Notes under the pieces: model-generated
The model's input: the letters and a program-made list of their open reading frames with translations, nothing else
The model's database searches: none
What the model was told of the DNA's origin: nothing
Shown here: positions 1 through 11,002 of the stretch, piece by piece
How positions within the stretch are numbered: the stretch's first letter is position 1
Layout: each line of letters opens with the position of its first letter
Source of the DNA: Tabrizicola sp. TH137
GTDB lineage: Bacteria > Pseudomonadota > Alphaproteobacteria > Rhodobacterales > Rhodobacteraceae
Length of the DNA: 64,000 nt
Assembly: GCF_002855575.1 (NCBI RefSeq)
Contig: NZ_PKRQ01000001.1
Span: 248,001 to 312,000 of the forward strand
Direction of reading: 5' to 3'
Program-made: the position numbers and the translations under genes

Positions 1-19
1 CTTCCAGATTGGCCTTCAT
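1..19 (-). CDS. 5' end of a minus-strand gene leaving the window (product unknown)
   Basis: An ATG on the minus strand at 19-17 opens a frame reading MKANLE before the window ends. A GGGAG ribosome-binding site sits about six bases upstream of it. The gene would be divergent from the sugar ABC operon and share the intergenic region holding the LacI-type operator at 64-75. That makes a catabolic gene of the same regulon plausible, but only six codons are visible and no family can be named. Confidence 0.4.
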
Positions 20-63
20 CGGCGCTCCCGGCTGGTCAGAACAAGGGAAGGCAGGCGCGTCAT

Positions 64-75
64 GTTATCGATAAC
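64..75. promoter_or_regulatory. LacI-type operator upstream of the ABC transporter operon
   Basis: GTTATCGATAAC is a perfect 12-bp palindrome about 105 bp before the ABC ATPase start. Near-identical sites flank the lacI/dctQ start region (4890-4901 and 4909-4920). LacI-family repressors bind palindromes with a central CG, as here, so the repressor at 3870-4889 is the likely binder. That regulatory link is inferred. Confidence 0.6.
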
Positions 76-179
76 TTTATTCTTGACTCAGTCTGCGGAT
101 CGGATCACCCTGACTACGTTACCGGTAAACCTGGCAGAAGTCCGGGACACCGGCAACCCTTTGGGAGGAGGAAACGCCA

Positions 180-1673
180 GTGCCACCGTCAGCCGACGGC
201 CTGTTCTTTGACCGCGTCGTGAAGTCTTTCGGCGGCACGCGGGCGTTGAAAGGCGTATCCCTCAAGGTCTCGCGCGGCGAAATCGTCGCCCTCTTGGGCG
301 AGAATGGCGCCGGCAAATCCACGCTGATCAAGACGCTGGGCGGCATCCATCGCCCGGATGAAGGCGATGTGCTGATCGACGGCGTCCCCTATGCCCATGA
401 GGCGGGCAAGGCGGGCGGCCAGAAGGTGGCCTTCATCCATCAGGACCTCGGCCTGATCGAATGGATGAGCGTGGCCGAAAACATCGCCCTCGCCCTCGGC
501 TATGCCCGCAAGGGCCGCCGCATCGACTGGGCCGCGACCGAGGCCCGCGCCGATGCGGCGCTGGCGCTGGTCGAGGCGGATTTCTCCGCCACCGCCCGCG
601 TGGACCGTCTGACCCGCACGCAGAAATCGCTGGTCGCCATCGCCCGCGCCCTCGCCGCCGATTGCGATTTCCTTGTCCTCGACGAACCCACGGCCAGCCT
701 TCCGGCGGATGAGGTGGAACGCCTCTTCACCGCCCTGCGCCCGCTCAAATCGCGCGGCGTCGGCATGATCTATGTCAGCCACCGCCTGGACGAGATTTTC
801 CGCATCGCGGACCGCGTCGCCGTGCTGCGCGATGGCCAGATGGTGGGCATGCGCGCCATCGAACACACCACGCCCGAGGAACTGGTCACCCTGATCGTGG
901 GCCGCAAGGCGCGCGAAATCGACCGCCCCGCCGTGCAGGACGGCCCCGCCATCCTCACGGTCGAAGGGCTGCGCGCCGCCGCCGTCGGCCCGGTCAGCTT
1001 CCAGATCAAGCGCGGCGAGCTTCTTGGCCTCGCCGGTCTGCGCGGGGCGGGCCATGAAGACATCGGCCGCGCCCTCTTCGGCCTGATCCCGCATAGCGGG
1101 CAGATCCGGCTGGACGGCCAGTCGCCCGACCTCCACAGCGCCCAGACAGCCATGCGCTCCGGCATCGGCCTCGTCGCCCGCGACCGCATCGGCGAAAGCG
1201 TCGCCCCCGGCCTCTCGATCCGCGAGAATGCCTATCTCAACCCCTCCGCCACCGGGCGGGGCCTGCTCTCCTTCCTCACCCCCCGGCGCGAACAGGAGAT
1301 GGCCCGCGTCATCGGCACCCGCGTCGGCCTGTCGCCCAACGATCCGGCGCTGACCATCGAATCCCTCTCGGGCGGCAATCAGCAGAAGGTCGTCGTGGGC
1401 CGCTGGCTCGACAGCGGGCGACGCCTCCTCGTGACCGAAGACCCGACCGCGGGCGTCGATGTCGGCGCCAAGGCCGAAATCTACCACCTGCTCTATCAGG
1501 CCCTGGCCAGCGGGATGGGCGTCCTCGTCGTCTCCACCGATTTCGAGGAAATCGCCAATATCTGCCACCGCGCCATCGTCTTCAGCCGCGGCTTGCCGGT
1601 CGCGGAACTGACCGGAGTCGAACTTTCCACCGAAACCCTGATCCAGGCCGCATCGGCCGGGGAAGCCGCCTGA
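180..1673 (+). CDS. Sugar ABC transporter ATP-binding protein (two tandem ATPase domains)
   Basis: This 497-residue cytoplasmic ATPase is of the RbsA/XylG/MglA carbohydrate-import type and would energise the permease at 1681. The N-terminal domain has Walker A GENGAGKST (about residues 40-48) and a Walker B ending LDEPT. Its signature motif is degenerate (LTRTQ). The C-terminal domain keeps an intact LSGGNQQK signature but has a degenerate P-loop. This asymmetry is normal for the subfamily. The start is GTG at 180, supported by GGGAGGAGG just upstream. Seven bases separate it from the permease gene. The transported sugar cannot be told from sequence. Regulation by the operator at 64-75 is likely. 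Confidence 0.93.
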   Translation: MPPSADGLFFDRVVKSFGGTRALKGVSLKVSRGEIVALLGENGAGKSTLIKTLGGIHRPDEGDVLIDGVPYAHEAGKAGGQKVAFIHQDLGLIEWMSVAENIALALGYARKGRRIDWAATEARADAALALVEADFSATARVDRLTRTQKSLVAIARALAADCDFLVLDEPTASLPADEVERLFTALRPLKSRGVGMIYVSHRLDEIFRIADRVAVLRDGQMVGMRAIEHTTPEELVTLIVGRKAREIDRPAVQDGPAILTVEGLRAAAVGPVSFQIKRGELLGLAGLRGAGHEDIGRALFGLIPHSGQIRLDGQSPDLHSAQTAMRSGIGLVARDRIGESVAPGLSIRENAYLNPSATGRGLLSFLTPRREQEMARVIGTRVGLSPNDPALTIESLSGGNQQKVVVGRWLDSGRRLLVTEDPTAGVDVGAKAEIYHLLYQALASGMGVLVVSTDFEEIANICHRAIVFSRGLPVAELTGVELSTETLIQAASAGEAA

Positions 1674-1680
1674 GGAACCC

Positions 1681-2703
1681 ATGCCCGGTATCGAATCCAA
1701 CGCCGTCGAACCCACCAAGGACGAACTCCGCGGCCTGGGAGCAATGCAAAAGATGGCCCGGCTCGCCCCGACCTATGGTCTGGTCATCCTGATGTTCGGC
1801 CTCATCCTCGTCTTCTCCGTGCTGCTGCCGAACACCTTCCCCACCCTGCTCAACCTGCGCTCCATCCTGTCGGACAAGGCGATCATCGCGCTTCTCTCCC
1901 TTGCCGCGATGATCCCCATGGTCTCGGGCCGGATCGACCTGACCGTCGGCTATGGCATCGTGCTCTGGCACATCCTCGCCATCAGCCTGCAAACCGTCTT
2001 CGGCCTGCCCTGGCCCATGGCCGTGGCCATCGTCCTGATGCTGGGCGTCATCACCGGCGCGCTGAACGGCCTTCTGGTCGAAGTGGCGCGCATCGACAGC
2101 TTCATCGCCACGCTCGGCACCGGCACCATCCTCTATGCGCTGGCGCTCTGGCATACCGGCGGGCGGCAGATGGTCGGGCAATTGCCCGATGCCTTCTACG
2201 CCATCAACGGCACCTTCGTCCTCGGCCTGCCGATCACCGCCTTCTACGTGCTGGCGATCACCCTGATCCTCTGGATCGTGCTCGATTACACGCCCATCGG
2301 CCGCTACCTCTATGCCATCGGCGCCAACCAGCGCGCGGCGGAACTGAACGGCATCCCCACCCGCAAATTCGTCATCGGCGCCTTTGTCACCTCCGGCGCG
2401 CTCACCGCGCTGGCGGGCGTGCTGCTGGCGTCAAAGCTGCGCATCGGGCAGGCGAGCGTGGGGCTGGAATTCCTGCTCCCCGCGCTGGTGGGGGCCTTCC
2501 TCGGCTCCACCACGATCAAGCCGGGGCGCGTCAATGTCTGGGGCACCATCGTCGGCGTGATGATCCTCGCCGTCGGCATCTCGGGCATCCAGCAATTCGG
2601 CGGCTCCTTCTGGGTGGAACCGCTGTTCAACGGCACGACGCTGCTTATCGCCATCGGCATCGCGGGTTACGCGCAGCGCAAGAAAGGCGCGAAGACGAAG
2701 TAA
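1681..2703 (+). CDS. Sugar ABC transporter permease (RbsC-like)
   Basis: A 340-residue inner-membrane permease of the branched/ribose-type family (BPD_transp_2), with roughly eight to ten hydrophobic segments. The motif SGRIDLTVG at residues 82-90 corresponds to the GGxDLSVG signature of this family. A hydrophilic N-terminus of about 30 residues precedes the first segment. It is sandwiched between its ATPase and binding protein and is clearly part of one transport operon. Substrate is unknown; an aldose, polyol or related compound is typical for the family. Confidence 0.92.
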   Translation: MPGIESNAVEPTKDELRGLGAMQKMARLAPTYGLVILMFGLILVFSVLLPNTFPTLLNLRSILSDKAIIALLSLAAMIPMVSGRIDLTVGYGIVLWHILAISLQTVFGLPWPMAVAIVLMLGVITGALNGLLVEVARIDSFIATLGTGTILYALALWHTGGRQMVGQLPDAFYAINGTFVLGLPITAFYVLAITLILWIVLDYTPIGRYLYAIGANQRAAELNGIPTRKFVIGAFVTSGALTALAGVLLASKLRIGQASVGLEFLLPALVGAFLGSTTIKPGRVNVWGTIVGVMILAVGISGIQQFGGSFWVEPLFNGTTLLIAIGIAGYAQRKKGAKTK

Positions 2704-2729
2704 GACAGCAATAAGTGGAGGAGAACACC

Positions 2730-3776
2730 ATGCTGAGACGCACCCTTTTCAACGGCCTTCTCGCCGGAACGATCATGGCCACCATGGGCCTGCCCGCCCT
2801 GTCGCAAGAGGCCTTCGACGGCCCGACCTCCGGCCCCAAGGCGGCTGAGGGCAAGACCATCGTCGTCCTCGCGGGCGATCTGAAGAATGGCGGCATCCTC
2901 GGCGTCACCACCGGGATCGAGGAAGCGGCGGCCAAGATCGGCTGGACGGTCAAGGTGCTGGATGGCGCCGGTTCGGTCCAGAACCGCTCTGCCGCCGTGG
3001 GCCAGGCGCTGGCGCTGAACCCCGATGGCATCGTCATCAACGGCTTTGACGCCGCCGAACAGCAGACCGCGCTCGAAGGCGTGACGGCGGCAGGCATTCC
3101 GATGGTGTCCTGGCATTCCGGCCCCAAGATCGGCTGCGACGCGCCGGGCGGCATCTTCGCCAACGTGTCCACCGATGCGATGACGGTGTCCGACGTGGCG
3201 GCAAAATGGGCGCTCGACGATGCGGGTGGTAAGCCGGGCGTGGTGATCTTCACCGATTCGACCTATCAGATCGCCATCGACAAGGCCGACCGGATGAAGG
3301 CCGCCATCGAAGCCGGCGGCGGCACCGTGCTGGAATATGTCGATACGCCCATCGCCGAGACCTCCACCCGCATGGGGCCGCTGACGACCACGCTCCTGCA
3401 AAAGCACGGCGCGGCATGGACCCACTCGCTCGCCATCAACGACCTCTATTTCGACTTCATGGGTCCCTCGCTCGCCGCCGCCGGGATCGACGGCAAGGGC
3501 GCGCCCAAGGCCGGCTCGGCAGGTGACGGCTCCGAGGCCGCCTTCCAGCGCATCCGCACCGGCCAGTATCAGGCCGTCACCGTTGCCGAACCGCTGAACC
3601 TTCAGGGCTGGCAGCTTGTCGATGAACTCAACCGCGCGATCCAGGGCGAGGCCTGCTCGGGCTACATCACCGCCCCGGCCCTCGTGACGGAAGAGGGGCT
3701 CGCCGGAACCGAAGGCAATGCCTTCGATCCGAACAATGGCTACCGCGAGGCCTATGCCGCCATCTGGGGCAAGTGA
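2730..3776 (+). CDS. Periplasmic sugar-binding protein of the ABC transporter
   Basis: A 348-residue type I periplasmic binding protein (RbsB-like) that captures the ligand for the adjacent ABC importer. A signal peptide spans about residues 1-26 (basic start MLRR, hydrophobic core, ALSQ cleavage region). The hinge-type motif DGIVINGFD is visible near residue 105. I chose ATG 2730 rather than the in-frame GTG at 2715, because GGAGGAG at 2716-2722 is correctly spaced for 2730 and the signal peptide then begins at the start. It is the last gene before the terminator at 3829-3856. Confidence 0.9.
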   Translation: MLRRTLFNGLLAGTIMATMGLPALSQEAFDGPTSGPKAAEGKTIVVLAGDLKNGGILGVTTGIEEAAAKIGWTVKVLDGAGSVQNRSAAVGQALALNPDGIVINGFDAAEQQTALEGVTAAGIPMVSWHSGPKIGCDAPGGIFANVSTDAMTVSDVAAKWALDDAGGKPGVVIFTDSTYQIAIDKADRMKAAIEAGGGTVLEYVDTPIAETSTRMGPLTTTLLQKHGAAWTHSLAINDLYFDFMGPSLAAAGIDGKGAPKAGSAGDGSEAAFQRIRTGQYQAVTVAEPLNLQGWQLVDELNRAIQGEACSGYITAPALVTEEGLAGTEGNAFDPNNGYREAYAAIWGK

Positions 3777-3828
3777 TCCGGACCTGACCACCCGCTCCGG
3801 CTCTCGGGCCGGGGCGACCACAGGAAAG

Positions 3829-3856
3829 GCGACCCCGGCCCCAAGGCCGGGGTCGC
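3829..3856. terminator. Bidirectional hairpin between convergent genes
   Basis: GCGACCCCGGCC (3829-3840) and its exact complement (3845-3856) form a 12-bp GC-rich stem around a CCAA loop. It sits between the stops of the binding protein and the convergent lacI gene and could terminate both. The T-run is short on the plus strand, so efficiency is uncertain. Confidence 0.7.
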
Positions 3857-3869
3857 TTCCGTTCCGGCC

Positions 3870-4889
3870 TCAGGGCCGCACCGTCGTCCCCGCCACGATC
3901 TGGAAATCGACCAGATCCGTCCGCGCCTCCCCCGGTTGCAGCAAGGCCTGCGCCGCACGGGCGCCGATCTCGTGCAATGGCACTTCCAGCGTGGTCAGCC
4001 GCGTCTGGATCGCATGGCGCAGCGACGTGCCGTTGAACCCGATGACGGATGTCCGCCCCGGCACCTCCACCCCGGCCGCCAGCAGCGCGCGCAGGCCGCC
4101 AATCGCCATCGCATCGTTCAGGTAATGGATCGCCTCGGGCGGCGGCCCCTCGGCCAGCAGCGCGGCCGTCAGCGCCTCGCCCGTCACCACATCGCGCGGC
4201 AGCGCATCATCGGCCAGCACCCGGCAGCGTCCCCCGGCCTCTTCCAGCCGCTGGCGGAACCCTTCCAGCCGCCGCGCGGCGCACAGATCGCGGTCCAGTT
4301 GCGCCCCGACATAGCAGGCATCCCGCAACCCGCGCGACAGGAAGATATCCGCCGCCGCCCGCCCCGCCGCCCGATGCGACAGGCCCACCGTGGCATCCAG
4401 ATCAGGCCGGTCGCCATCCCAAAGCTGCACGCAGCGCACCCCGCTTTGCCGCAGCACATGCATGGTGGCCCCGGTCCGCTCCAGCCCCCCGGTCAGGATC
4501 AGCCCCGACGGTTTCAGCGACAGCACCGTCCGCACCAGCCGCGCCTCGTTCTCCGGATCGAAAAAGGTCTCGCCGATGAAACTGGAAAACCCCTTCGGGA
4601 CAAGCACCGCATTGATCCCGGCCAGAACGCCCGAATAGACCATGTCGCCGATCGACGGGATCAGGATGCCCACGATCTGGCTGCTCTGCGACGACAGCGC
4701 CCCTGCCAGACCATTCGGCACATAGCCCAGGTCATCGGCCACCTGCATCACCCGCTGCCGCGTCGCCAGGCTGATCCGCCCGGTGCCGCGCAGCACCTTG
4801 GACACGGTCATCGGGCTGACGCCAGCCGCCGCAGCCACCGTCACGATTGTTGGCGCCTTGGGTCCGGCGGGGGGTTGACTCGATTTCAT
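3870..4889 (-). CDS. LacI-family transcriptional repressor
   Basis: A 339-residue regulator. The N-terminal helix-turn-helix (about residues 14-35, with SPMTVSKVLRG as the recognition helix) is followed by a LacI hinge and a periplasmic-binding-protein-like effector domain. The start ATG at 4889-4887 lies directly against the palindrome at 4890-4901 and has no Shine-Dalgarno sequence, so autoregulation is likely and the mRNA may be leaderless. A longer open frame exists upstream but would read through the operators and into dctQ, so I rejected it. It is divergent from dctQMP and convergent with the ABC operon, and probably controls both. The effector is unknown. Confidence 0.92.
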   Translation of the reverse strand: MKSSQPPAGPKAPTIVTVAAAAGVSPMTVSKVLRGTGRISLATRQRVMQVADDLGYVPNGLAGALSSQSSQIVGILIPSIGDMVYSGVLAGINAVLVPKGFSSFIGETFFDPENEARLVRTVLSLKPSGLILTGGLERTGATMHVLRQSGVRCVQLWDGDRPDLDATVGLSHRAAGRAAADIFLSRGLRDACYVGAQLDRDLCAARRLEGFRQRLEEAGGRCRVLADDALPRDVVTGEALTAALLAEGPPPEAIHYLNDAMAIGGLRALLAAGVEVPGRTSVIGFNGTSLRHAIQTRLTTLEVPLHEIGARAAQALLQPGEARTDLVDFQIVAGTTVRP

Positions 4890-4920
4890 GTTATCGTTAC
4901 CACTTTGGGTTAACGATAAC
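4890..4920. promoter_or_regulatory. Two LacI-type operator sites between lacI and dctQ
   Basis: GTTATCGTTACC (4890-4901) and GTTAACGATAAC (4909-4920) lie 19 bp centre to centre. The second differs by one base from the perfect site at 64-75; the first has one good half. They cover the lacI start and probably the divergent promoter, fitting combined auto- and transporter repression. Direct binding is inferred from position and similarity. Confidence 0.6.
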
Positions 4921-4976
4921 CCACCGGAGGTTTTCCCCGCAAGGGAAAAGAGGGTTTCGCCGCAGAGGAGGAAGGA

Positions 4977-5462
4977 ATGCCAACTGTCGTCAGACGGTTC
5001 TGGTCGGTTATCGACCTTGTTCTGGTGGCCCTGCTGGGCGCCATGATCGCCATCGTCTTCGCCAATGTCGTGCTGCGCTACGGCTTTTCCTCCGGCATCC
5101 GCCAATCGGTCGAACTGGCCCGCCTGGCCTTTGTCTGGATCGCCCTTCTCGGCGCGGCGGTCACCCTGCGCCGCGACGAACACCTCGCGCTGACCGAGTT
5201 TTCCGAACGCCATTTCCCCCGCGCCGTCCCCCTGCTGCGGCGCATCTGCTGGCTGGTCGTGATCCTGACCATGGTCATGTTCTTCATCGGCGCCTGGCAT
5301 CAGATGATGGCGAACTGGTCCAATATCTCGTCCCTGACCGGCCTGCCCTCGGCGCTCTTCTATCTGGCGGGCGTGGTCTCGGCCCTGCTGATGGGCGCGG
5401 TCGCCGTGGTGCGGCTGATCGACCCTACCCCCTTCGCCAAGGCGGAGGGTCACAGCGAATGA
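4977..5462 (+). CDS. dctQ: TRAP transporter small permease (DctQ-type)
   Basis: A 161-residue inner-membrane protein with four predicted transmembrane segments, the usual size for DctQ. This subunit pairs with DctM to form the secondary transporter driven by an ion gradient. A basic/acidic loop with LRRDEH lies between the second and third segments, as in the family. GAGGAGGAAG precedes the ATG. Its stop overlaps the dctM start as ATGA. The symbol names the family role only; the substrate need not be a C4-dicarboxylate. Confidence 0.88.
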   Translation: MPTVVRRFWSVIDLVLVALLGAMIAIVFANVVLRYGFSSGIRQSVELARLAFVWIALLGAAVTLRRDEHLALTEFSERHFPRAVPLLRRICWLVVILTMVMFFIGAWHQMMANWSNISSLTGLPSALFYLAGVVSALLMGAVAVVRLIDPTPFAKAEGHSE

Positions 5463-6748
5463 CCCTCGTCCTCTTCCTCGGCGTCCTCTTCCTCGGCATC
5501 CTGATCGGCCTGCCCATCGCCTTCGCGCTGCTGCTCGCCTCGGTCGCGCTGATGCTGCATCTCGACAGCTTCAACTCCGACATCCTCGCCCAGGGGCTGG
5601 TCAACGGCGTGGACAGCTTCCCCCTGCTCGCCATCCCCTTCTTCCTCGTCGCGGGCGAGGTGATGTCGCGCGGCGGCCTCTCCACCCGCATCGTCAAGCT
5701 GGCCATGACGCTGGTCGGCCACCGGCGCGGCGGCCTCGGCTATGTGGCGATCATCACCTCCATCGTGCTGGCGGGCCTCTCCGGCTCGGCCGTGGCCGAT
5801 GCGGCGGCGCTGGTGTCGATCCTGTACCCGATGATGCGCAACGCCGGCTATCCCGAAGGCCGCAGCCTTGGCCTTCTCGGTTCAGGCGGGATCATCGCCC
5901 CGATCATCCCGCCCTCGCTCCCGCTCATCCTGATGGGCGTGGCAGGCAATATCTCCATCGGCAAGCTCTTCATGGCGGGCATCGCCCCCGGCCTGATGAT
6001 GGGCCTGACCCTGATGCTGGTCTGGCGCTACCTGATGCGCAACGAAGACATCGCCACCCTGCCCCGCGCCAGCCGCGCCGAACGCCTTGCCGCGCTGAAG
6101 GATGGCTTCTGGGCGCTGCTCCTGCCCGTCATCATCATCGGCGGCATCCGCTCGGGTGCCTTCACCCCGACCGAGGCCGCCGTCGTCGCCGCCGTCTATG
6201 CCATCCTCGTCTCGCTCCTCGTCTATCGCTCTGTCACCTGGACGATGCTTTACGAGGTGCTGCTCTCCGCCGCCCGCTCCACCGCTATGGTGATGTTCCT
6301 TGTCGGCGCCGCGATGGTGGCCTCCTGGCTCATCACCGTCGCGCAACTGCCGCAGCAACTGGGCGTCTTTCTCGCCCCGCTGATCGACAATCCGCGCCTC
6401 CTGATGCTGGTCATCATGCTGATCGTCTTCGCCGTCGGCATGGTGATGGACCTCGCGCCCACGATCCTGATCCTCGTGCCGCTCTTCATGCCGCTGGTGA
6501 ACATGGCCGGGATCGACCCCGTCTATTTCGGGCTGATGTTCGTGCTGAACTGCTCCATCGGCCTGCTCACCCCGCCCGTCGGCACGGTGCTGAACGTCAT
6601 CTGCGGCGTCGCCAAGGTGAACATGAGTACCGCCGTCCGTGGCGTGACGCCCTTCGTCGCCGCCTACACGGTGCTGCTCGGCCTTTTCATCCTGTTTCCT
6701 GAACTCATCACCATTCCCGCCGAAATCCTCGGCGGATCGACCAGATAA
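5459..6748 (+). CDS. dctM: TRAP transporter large permease (DctM-type)
   Basis: A 429-residue polytopic membrane protein, the translocation subunit of the TRAP system. The conserved SGSAVADAAALV segment (about residues 108-119) and a proline-rich IIPPSLPLI re-entrant motif are visible; both are DctM hallmarks. The start ATG at 5459 overlaps the dctQ stop by four bases (ATGA), implying translational coupling. Longer upstream frames run through dctQ in another register and are shadows. Confidence 0.93.
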   Translation: MTLVLFLGVLFLGILIGLPIAFALLLASVALMLHLDSFNSDILAQGLVNGVDSFPLLAIPFFLVAGEVMSRGGLSTRIVKLAMTLVGHRRGGLGYVAIITSIVLAGLSGSAVADAAALVSILYPMMRNAGYPEGRSLGLLGSGGIIAPIIPPSLPLILMGVAGNISIGKLFMAGIAPGLMMGLTLMLVWRYLMRNEDIATLPRASRAERLAALKDGFWALLLPVIIIGGIRSGAFTPTEAAVVAAVYAILVSLLVYRSVTWTMLYEVLLSAARSTAMVMFLVGAAMVASWLITVAQLPQQLGVFLAPLIDNPRLLMLVIMLIVFAVGMVMDLAPTILILVPLFMPLVNMAGIDPVYFGLMFVLNCSIGLLTPPVGTVLNVICGVAKVNMSTAVRGVTPFVAAYTVLLGLFILFPELITIPAEILGGSTR

Positions 6749-6762
6749 AGGGAGGACTGACC

Positions 6763-7734
6763 ATGAACATTCTCAAGACGCTCGGCCTTGCTTCGGCCTT
6801 CGCCCTGTCCGCCTTCGCGGCGCAGGCGCAGACCGAACTGAAGCTCGCCCATGCCGCGCCGGAAACCGACCTGCAACAGACCCTGTCGCTCTTCTTCAAG
6901 GAACAGGTCGAGGCGCGCACCAACGGCTCCGTCACCGTGGCGATCTTCCCGCAGGGCCAGCTCGGCAATGACGCGGCCATGATCGACGGCGCCCGTTCGG
7001 GCATCATCGACATCGCCATGTCGGGCCTGAACAACTTCACCGGGCTGGTTCCCGCCGCCGGGGCCTTCGAACTGCCCTTCCTCTTCCCCGACCGCGCCAC
7101 CGCCTATGCGGTGCTGGATGGTGAGATCGGCCAGGGCATCGCTGGCGAATTCACCCAGCACGGGCTCAAGGTCCTGGGCTTCCCGGAAAACGGCTACCGC
7201 AACATGACCAACAACCGCGGCCCGATCCGCACCCCGGCCGATGTGTCGGGCCTCAACATGCGGGTCAACAATTCCAAGGCGCTGAACGAGATGTTCGCCC
7301 TTCTGGGCGCCAACCCGACACAGCTTCCCGTGGCGGAACTCTACACCGCGCTGGAAACCGGCGTCGTGGACGCGCAGGATCACCCCGTGGGCATCGTGCT
7401 GTCCTTCAAGTTCAACGAAGTGCAGCAATATCTCAGCCAGACCCAGCACGCCTATTCCGCGCTGGCGCTGGTGATGAACGACGCCAAGTTCAACAGCCTG
7501 ACGCCCGAGGAACAGAAGGTCATCGCCGAGGTCGCCGCCGAAGCCGTCGCCATGCAGCGCAAGGCCGCGCAGGACAAGGAAGCCGGCATGATCGAGGAGC
7601 TGAAGGCCGCCGGGATGGAAGTGAACACCGATGTTGACGTTGCCGCCTTCCAGGCCGCGGTCAAGCCGGTCTGGGACAGCTTCATCGCCGAACAGGGCGA
7701 TGCCGTGGTCAGCGCCATCCTCGCCGCGCAATAA
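6763..7734 (+). CDS. dctP: TRAP transporter periplasmic binding protein (DctP-type)
   Basis: A 323-residue extracytoplasmic solute receptor. The signal peptide is about residues 1-22 (cleavage after AQA). The conserved arginine that pairs with the ligand carboxylate in TRAP receptors is probably R167 in GLNMRVNN. GGGAGGA precedes the ATG. It is last in dctQMP and followed by a clear terminator. A carboxylate ligand such as a sugar acid is likely from the family and would fit the shared LacI site with the sugar ABC operon, but this is inference. Confidence 0.92.
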   Translation: MNILKTLGLASAFALSAFAAQAQTELKLAHAAPETDLQQTLSLFFKEQVEARTNGSVTVAIFPQGQLGNDAAMIDGARSGIIDIAMSGLNNFTGLVPAAGAFELPFLFPDRATAYAVLDGEIGQGIAGEFTQHGLKVLGFPENGYRNMTNNRGPIRTPADVSGLNMRVNNSKALNEMFALLGANPTQLPVAELYTALETGVVDAQDHPVGIVLSFKFNEVQQYLSQTQHAYSALALVMNDAKFNSLTPEEQKVIAEVAAEAVAMQRKAAQDKEAGMIEELKAAGMEVNTDVDVAAFQAAVKPVWDSFIAEQGDAVVSAILAAQ

Positions 7735-7759
7735 GCCCGGCATCACCGGAACGCAGGTC

Positions 7760-7786
7760 AGGGGCGGGCAACCGCCCCTTTCCTTT
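7760..7786 (+). terminator. Intrinsic terminator of dctQMP
   Basis: AGGGGCGG (7760-7767), a GCAA loop and CCGCCCCT (7772-7779) form a perfect 8-bp hairpin followed by TTCCTTTT. It ends the TRAP operon. Confidence 0.85.
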
Positions 7787-7800
7787 TGCGCAGCACAGGC

Positions 7801-8151
7801 TCAGTCGATCTCCCAATCCTCGTCATCCTGCACCGGGCCGATCGCCGTCCAGTCGGCGCGGATGCGGGCGATGCGCGTATCGCCCCAGGTGCGGAACACC
7901 AGATGAAACCCCGTCTCGGTCACATTCTCGGCGGTCAGGTCCGCGCGCATGTTGGTGCGGTGATCCATGTCCCACAGCGAGATGCCCACCATCACCGCAG
8001 GCGGCGCGCGGAACGGGTCTGAAAATACCACGGCAAAGCGGCTTTCGCGGTCGCCATGCCCCGTCCACATAACCCCATCCGTGGCAAAATCCGAAAACAG
8101 CACGCGGCTGCCCTGAAGGACCCCGATGGTGTTGGAAGACAGACGCTTCAT
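7801..8151 (-). CDS. H-type lectin domain protein
   Basis: A 116-residue protein of the H-type lectin fold (discoidin-agglutinin-like, PF09458). Characteristic features are the aromatic WDMD and FRTWGDTRIAR segments and the closing DWTAIG strand, plus an acidic C-terminus. There is no signal peptide or membrane segment. ATG 8151 was chosen because MKRLSS directly precedes the domain; an upstream ATG at 8166 would add five residues. It follows the ATP synthase operon on the same strand, beyond that operon's terminator. H-type lectins bind GalNAc in animals and slime moulds; the bacterial role is not known to me. Confidence 0.72.
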   Translation of the reverse strand: MKRLSSNTIGVLQGSRVLFSDFATDGVMWTGHGDRESRFAVVFSDPFRAPPAVMVGISLWDMDHRTNMRADLTAENVTETGFHLVFRTWGDTRIARIRADWTAIGPVQDDEDWEID

Positions 8152-8216
8152 CCTCGGCTTTCTCATCGCGAACCCGCAAACCCCTTACCCGGCACACCGT
8201 CCCGCCACCATAGCAG

Positions 8217-8243
8217 AAGGCCCCGCCTTGGCGACGGGGCCTT
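8217..8243 (-). terminator. Terminator after the atp operon
   Basis: AAGGCCCCG (8217-8225) pairs with CGGGGCCTT (8235-8243) around a nine-base loop that can itself pair (CGCC/GGCG). It lies 27 bp beyond the atpC stop on the minus strand. Confidence 0.65.
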
Positions 8244-8269
8244 GCAATTTTCCTGCCAGCGATGCGCCG

Positions 8270-8662
8270 TTACTGACCGACCGCCGCGCGCAGCGCCAGC
8301 ATGTCATTGACCAGCTTGTCAGCGCTGTCCTTGTCCTCGGCGCGGGTCGCGGCCTCGCGGGCCTCCGCCAGCAGCGCATCGAACAGCGTGGCATTCGCCT
8401 CTTCCACCGGCACCGCACGCTCGGCCAGAACCGACACGGCACCGGCCGTGATCTCGGCAAAGCCGCCCGTCACGACATAGGCCTTGGCCCCGCCTGCGGC
8501 GACCGCCTTCAGGATGCCGGGGCGCAGCGTGGTGATGGTGGGGGCATGCCCCTCCATCGCCGTCAGGTCGCCATCGGCCCCCGGAATCTGCACCTCGGTC
8601 GCCGCGACGGAGGCAAGCCTCCGCTCCGGCGAAACAAGGTCGAATTGCACCGTGCCTGCCAT
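8270..8662 (-). CDS. atpC: F1F0 ATP synthase epsilon subunit
   Basis: The 130-residue central-stalk subunit that couples gamma rotation to the catalytic head and inhibits ATP hydrolysis. The N-terminal beta-sandwich motifs ([23 protein letters not shown]) are recognisable and the C-terminal helical hairpin is alanine/arginine rich. Length is normal. It is last of the atpHAGDC operon, 12 bp after atpD. Confidence 0.95.
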   Translation of the reverse strand: MAGTVQFDLVSPERRLASVAATEVQIPGADGDLTAMEGHAPTITTLRPGILKAVAAGGAKAYVVTGGFAEITAGAVSVLAERAVPVEEANATLFDALLAEAREAATRAEDKDSADKLVNDMLALRAAVGQ

Positions 8663-8674
8663 CGGCCAGCCCCC

Positions 8675-10980
<2,306 letters not shown>

Positions 10981-11002
10981 CTGCCTACTCCCTCAGGGCC
11001 AA

